64,000 nucleotides of DNA from Ficedula albicollis (taxonomy: Eukaryota; Chordata; Aves; Passeriformes; Muscicapidae). The notes below the pieces were generated by a model. The model searched no databases and was not told the DNA's origin. It saw nothing but the letters and a program-made list of their open reading frames with translations. Both the position numbers and the translations under genes were made by a program. Positions 55,713 to 64,000 of the stretch are shown here, one piece after another (within the stretch, counting starts at the first letter, position 1; the number at the start of each line of letters is the position of its first letter). The stretch lies in NCBI RefSeq assembly GCF_000247815.1, contig NC_021674.1:14707562-14771561 (forward strand), given 5' to 3'.

Positions 55713-55720
55713 TATTTATA
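55713..55720 (-). promoter_or_regulatory. PCARE: Candidate TATA box for PCARE
   Basis: TATAAATA on the minus strand, about 400 bp upstream of the PCARE ATG, predicting a start near 55,690. A CRX/OTX-type TAATCC core lies at 55604-55609 (minus strand), inside the implied 5' UTR. A good acceptor (TTTTCCCTAG, exon side at 55349) before the ATG leaves open a 5' UTR intron instead. Confidence 0.25.
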
Positions 55721-56486
55721 AAGGCAGATATTTTTTTCCTGCATATAGGGGGGCAGAAGAACTTGGTACCTGTCCCTGCTTTTTTCCCTTGTTGCAAAGT
55801 CGGAACATACAATTGAATGCAGAGATCCAAAGGAAGAGGCTGGATTTTGAAGCCTTTTTGGAGGGAAACTATTTGAACATGGCATGTAAACATCACTAGA
55901 TACTCCTTAACTAAGAGAAAGGTGACCTTGACCATGGATGTACCTGCTGGAGAGTAAAAGACAGGAAATCAAATGGGTCAGAAATGCCTGTTAAGACTTC
56001 TGCCTTAGAGAGTCTTCAGAATTTTCCCCTGCTTGCAAGTGACAAGCTGTTTACTTTTTCCCTTATAACTTCCAAACAAGATTTTGGTTTTTTTTCCCCT
56101 TCCTCTCAGATGATCATTCTTGAAAATTACTTTTTTCCTTCTAGGTAGTTTCCCAACCTGAAAATCCTAACTGTACAATAACAGTATTTGAATTAAGTAA
56201 TTCAGTAAAACAAGTTTGCATATCTTGTTAAAACAGCACCTGAATCTAGTGGATCCAAACTGTTTATTTTCAAATTAAAATTAAAAATTAAATCAAATTC
56301 ATTTTCTCCCTTTGTTTGAGTGTCTTGGGATAAAATTGGAACTCACAAAAGTCACCTGCTTACCTTTATTTCTTTTCCATTTGCCAGGGTGTAGTTCTCT
56401 TAAATTCAATGTTTCACAGGCTAAAACTCTAAGAAAGAAAAAAATTAATAAATTAAAAAATATGGATCCATATTTGAAAAATAAAA
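55721..56486. other. PCARE upstream region, nothing else recognised
   Basis: AT-rich; no coding exon or element recognised. Confidence 0.4.
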
Positions 56487-56549
56487 GGGAAGGGAAGTTT
56501 CAGGGAAGTTTCAGGGAAGTTTCAGGGAAGGGAAGGGAAGGGAAGGGAA
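56487..56549. repeat. GGGAA microsatellite, left flank of G run
   Basis: Same GGAAGTTTCAGGGAAG motif as at 45.7 kb, then GGGAA units into the run. Confidence 0.93.
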
Positions 56550-60069
<3,520 letters not shown>

Positions 60070-62006
60070 ACCTGTTTGAATCACTTCAAACAGGAAGGAT
60101 GTATAATACCACTCTCAAAGAGAAACTAGGGAAGCCAAGGAACTGGATGAAGCAGAAGATACTTGTCTTTTCCAGGTACTTATTTGTGAAGGGTGGCATG
60201 TGGATGAAGGTCATAACAGCAACCACCCCCAGCTTCCCTCTTCACTACTCATACTGGCCTAAATGGATTTTTTTTTAATTTCCAGGAACAGCTTTTATAC
60301 TGAAGGTGGCCCTTCCTCAGTGCTGCAGGAGTTACAGACAACACTGGCCAACTCGAACGCTGACTGCAAGTCTACAGCTTCTCTCTAGCAATTTTCACCT
60401 GCGTGGCTGTGTGTATCTTCCCCAATTCCCAAAAATCTTTACATGCTGCCAAGCCTATGAAACATTCTCAGACTTTAAGAAACTGCTTACATGATTGATT
60501 CCTCGGGGCTGGACTGCAATCTGTGTGGGAAGTTGTTATTCTCTGTAGCCCTGTTGTTCAAATCTTTTTATCTTTTCAGCAGAGGCAGCAAAATTACCTG
60601 GTTTTACAGGGAAGAAGGCACTATAGTGATTCCCAGGAAGATTTTTAAAACTCTATGCTCTTTCTCCAAAGTAATTTTTCAGGAACACATCCATTGCACT
60701 TAATATACATGATGACATAGTCATTTCCCACAAGGGTTTTCTGGGAAGCATCAGGTAATCACCTCCCAACTCTGCTTCTGGCCAGTCATTTAGCTCAGGC
60801 TCTGGCTGCTGCTGTGTCTCACCACAATGTGTTTTCTGCAGAACCACCCTAACACCTTCTGTATTCCCTGTTGGGCATGTATCTAATGTGTTCAAAGGGG
60901 AGAGGTGGAGCAGATTTATGCAGCTGCTTCATCCTGGTGATGCTAATGGTCAGGATGCTGTAGCTCTCCACAGTTAGTCTAGGAAAATGCAGGAGAACAA
61001 GCAAATAGCCTTGATGTCCCTCTTCTGCTTACAGTGTGAGTTGAGAGACATCTCTGTGTAGCTGCTTAATATTTGTGCTATGGAATCTCTGGTGTCTTTT
61101 TTTTCAAAAAGCAGCTACAACAGCTCCATTGTTCACACTGGGAATTTTGACAATTAACTCGTTGTGACTTGGTGGTCGTATTTAGGAAGCTCTTTCTCTT
61201 CCTTTGCCTTTGATCAGCCATTCGAATTTTTGTCCTACTTATTTTCACACCGTGCATTAACATGTTACAAGAAATAAATAAATGGTTAAAATGCAAAATC
61301 CTGGTTTATAATTATGAATTATGCAGTCATTTTTTATTTTAAATATTAATAGAAAACCAATATAAATTTTATTATTTATTTATTACTAAATCAAGATCCA
61401 GGCTCATAGAAAATGTGTTTTAACTAGGAATCTGTTTTATACTAGCTTTAATTGCTGTCTGCATGTGTATGCAATATGACTATTTAATGTGGCTCCAGAT
61501 CTATTAGCTTCTGTGAGATCTTTGATGAGCCTGTTTCCAAACACTTATGTAGCTGCATTTTTCTTAACAATGCTTTTATTACCAAGTAGGAATATATTCC
61601 TTTATACTTCTGAGGCACTTCAGCAAAAATCCCAATGCTTTACTTCATGAAAAATTATAAGGAAAGTACTTTATCCCATCATCATACAACAAAAGAGAGG
61701 ATAAAATAGGTAATGCACATAAATGATTATGCCAAGTCTTAAAAATCTAAGGTTTGTATTTGTGGAAAAGAGCTCACTGAGGAATTATGGAGAACTTGAG
61801 TGATAACAACAATTTTAAAGAGCTATTTTACTCTCAGAGAAATGCACTTTTTCTTTTTTTGTGTGAGCAAATTGAATATAACCAGGGAGCTGTTAATATT
61901 GTTGGCCTAGATAGCACTAAGTAAATAAGAAATAGTCTCTTTTTACTTCAGCTTCTCCTGCAGTTTGGGATATAGAGTAGGTTCTCTCCTTTCTGTAATC
62001 ACTAGC
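60070..62006. other. Intergenic, nothing recognised
   Basis: AT-rich, especially 61,280-61,400. No exon chain recognised on either strand. Confidence 0.4.
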
Positions 62007-62330
62007 AGAGATACATATGAAGCTTCATTTTGTTTCCCCTGTGGAAACCTGTTGACAATGGTAAAGAATAGGAGCATCATGATTTGAAGGAAATGTAGTT
62101 GCAAAGAATTGAATAGAACCAGAGAGTCTATACAGAGCCTTTACGAGTGATGGTGATGCAAGTGAAACAGAGATACATATGTGATTACATTTTGTTTCCC
62201 CTGTGGAAACCTGTTGACAATGGTAAAGAATAGGAGCACCATGATTTGAAGGAAATGTAGTTGCAAAGAATTGAATAGAACCAGAGAGTCTATACAGAGC
62301 CTTTACGAGTGATGGTGATGCAAGTGAAAA
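62007..62330. repeat. Tandem duplication, period 162 bp
   Basis: Copies start AGAGATACATATG at 62007 and 62169 and are nearly identical through GTGATGGTGATGCAAGTGAA. Confidence 0.93.
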
Positions 62331-62455
62331 ACAAAATTCTCAGAATTGGCTGCCTTTTAAAATTTTTTTTTATTCTAACTTCTAAGTAAAGTGGTTCAGT
62401 CTGATTGCATGAGGCAATAAATATGATCCCAATGCTTTCAAAAATCTGTTTTGCA

Positions 62456-62646
62456 AAAACATCTGGACTTTTTAAACAGCAGAAGGACAAGTTAAAAAAA
62501 AAAAGTTGTTTAAAAAATCTGGAAAACTGTTTTTCCTCTCCAGTAAAAATAAAAACATCTGGACTTTTTAAACAGCAGAAGGACAAGTTAAAAAAAAAAA
62601 GTTGTTGAAAAAATCTGGAAAACTGGTTTTCCTCTCCAGTAAAAAT
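62456..62646. repeat. Tandem duplication, period 96 bp
   Basis: ACATCTGGACTTTTTAAACA occurs at 62459 and 62555; both copies carry an A tract and end in CTCTCCAGTAAAAAT. Few differences. Confidence 0.93.
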
Positions 62647-64000
62647 ACTTTATTAAGGAATTAATGAAGAAAAAATACAAGTAGAAAACTAAAGAAAGTA
62701 ATTTTGGAGGGTTTGCCTACACAGGGCTTTTAGTACACTCAGATGACCCAAAGAGGTCAAGAAAAATTGACTAGTGTCAGCAGTAGTTTTGTGAGATATA
62801 TTTACATTTGTCTATTATTTTTGGAAGGTGTGTTCTGGTCAGTTAGTGACAGTTTCTCTTTGCAAGGCATTCCATTGGTATTTTAGGTGCTTGCTGTCCG
62901 CCCCAACCAACACATCCACTGCTGGTTTCAGTGGGTAAGACAGTGACTGCCAAAATACAAGAGTCAGGATAAAGAACCATGTGAAACAGCATGAAGTCTT
63001 AAGCACAGATTTCCAGAGTTATGCAAATCTGTAAAATTAAAAGGAGAGGGTTCCACTGGCCTTGGCAGCAGTTACATCAGTTCCCATGAGTGAAAGCAGG
63101 CTTGTGGTTGTAGAGCCATTTCAGGGCAAGAGAGTTCCTTTCAGGTGAGGTACTGGCAATTTAACTGGCCAGCAAGGGCTTCAGCACTTTCTAATGGAAG
63201 GTGGTAGTATTAATTTTGCATCTAGAAGTGAGGTCCAGGAATCTGTATTCCTGAAAATTATCCCAGAAAAGCATGCAGCTATTTAGCCTTATGCCTTTTC
63301 AGTTCCCAGTTCCCTTACCTAAAGCTTCTCAGGCTTTCCCTGAAAACTGAGGGTGCCTCCTGGCTTTCCCTCAGAGAGTGTTTCTAACCACAGTGTGTGT
63401 GCACACTCACTGAAAGAACTTCCCTGCTGCCCTAAGCCTTGCTCCAGAGTGGCTCTACTTGAAGCTGCAATGCCTTCCTAAGCCATTTAAATGATTGCTT
63501 TCCTCTGGGACGTGAATCTGGGGAGATGAATGGGTGAGTAATGCTCTATTTCTGCCCGAAGAAGAAACAAGAAATGAAATAATATTTCAGTTGAAACAGG
63601 CTTGTTGCACACAAGCATTGTTTCCCCGTCCTCCTCCCAAGGTGGTCAGAGCTGGTGCAGCCCATTGTTTTGAGTCCTCCAGGTGTTCAGCAGCCTTGCT
63701 GCCCACGGCAGCACCAAATGAGTCAGACAGGATAAGCTGAGCAGGTTTTTATTTTCACTCACATCCTGGCTTGTAGGAGTGGCTGAAAAAGATAATGTGC
63801 TAAGGTACAGCAAATAGTTTAAATATATATTATTTCAAAATTTCCATTGCAGAGCCCAGAGGTGGAAGTCCAGACAGGAAAGGGTTTTGTCAGGCAATGA
63901 CATCCAGTCTCCTCTGCAGCTGCAGCACTCAGGACTCTGAGCTAAGATGTTTGGGGTTCTGCCATTGCTGGCCTGATCAGAAGGATGTTCTAGAACCTGA
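62647..64000. other. Intergenic, nothing recognised
   Basis: Only short open frames without splice structure or similarity. In mammals the next gene beyond PCARE is CLIP4, but none of its exons was recognised here. Confidence 0.4.

Noticed and set aside
63534..63740. 68-residue plus-strand open frame near the window end
   Set aside because: Considered as a CLIP4 5' exon because of synteny, but no similarity is recognised and no splice signals support it.

Overview
The window looks like a bird genome, probably a songbird. It carries chicken-repeat-1 (CR1) LINE fragments with typical 3' ends, LTR-like segments, and the WDR43-PCARE neighbourhood known from vertebrates (human chromosome 2p23). 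Genes are intron-split; nothing prokaryotic is present. Many listed lengths of open frame are not genes. The largest lie inside artificial-looking runs of pure G.

Layout. (1) 1-9.2 kb: the last ten recognisable coding exons and the 3' UTR of WDR43 (+ strand), a nucleolar ribosome-biogenesis factor, with a clear box C/D snoRNA in one intron. (2) 9.3-24 kb: intergenic DNA with several nearly identical tandem duplications (609 bp, 2,420 bp and 322 bp periods), LTR-like sequence, and a CR1 element that was itself invaded by a second CR1 tail. (3) 24.8-37.6 kb: a repeatedly duplicated block with well-formed splice-flanked exons on the + strand. They fall into a three-exon module (A-B-C, 417 nt, 139 codons, phase-symmetric) present as A1-B1, A2-B2-C and A3 (with a stop codon and polyA signals). 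A 1,345-base G run interrupts it. By position these could belong to TOGARAM2, which lies between WDR43 and PCARE in mammals, but no TOG-domain exon was recognised, so the gene is left unnamed. (4) 37.6-45 kb: intergenic, with small tandem duplications and a CR1 tail. (5) 45.2-55.7 kb: PCARE (C2orf71) on the minus strand, complete: one 3.7 kb coding exon and a short second coding exon recovered here by splice phase and C-terminal similarity, giving 1,280 residues. Its 6.2 kb intron holds a 2,130-base G run in GGGAA repeats and a TTTAGG hexamer array. (6) 55.7-64 kb: region upstream of PCARE with a 3,463-base G run, again inside GGGAA repeats, and more short tandem duplications; no gene recognised.

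The two identified genes do not act in one pathway: WDR43 serves the small-subunit processome, PCARE serves actin-driven disc formation in photoreceptor cilia. They are neighbours by conserved synteny. The most interesting parts are the phase-symmetric exon module array, its identity gradient between copies, and the four pure G runs that interrupt repeats and may hide at least one exon.
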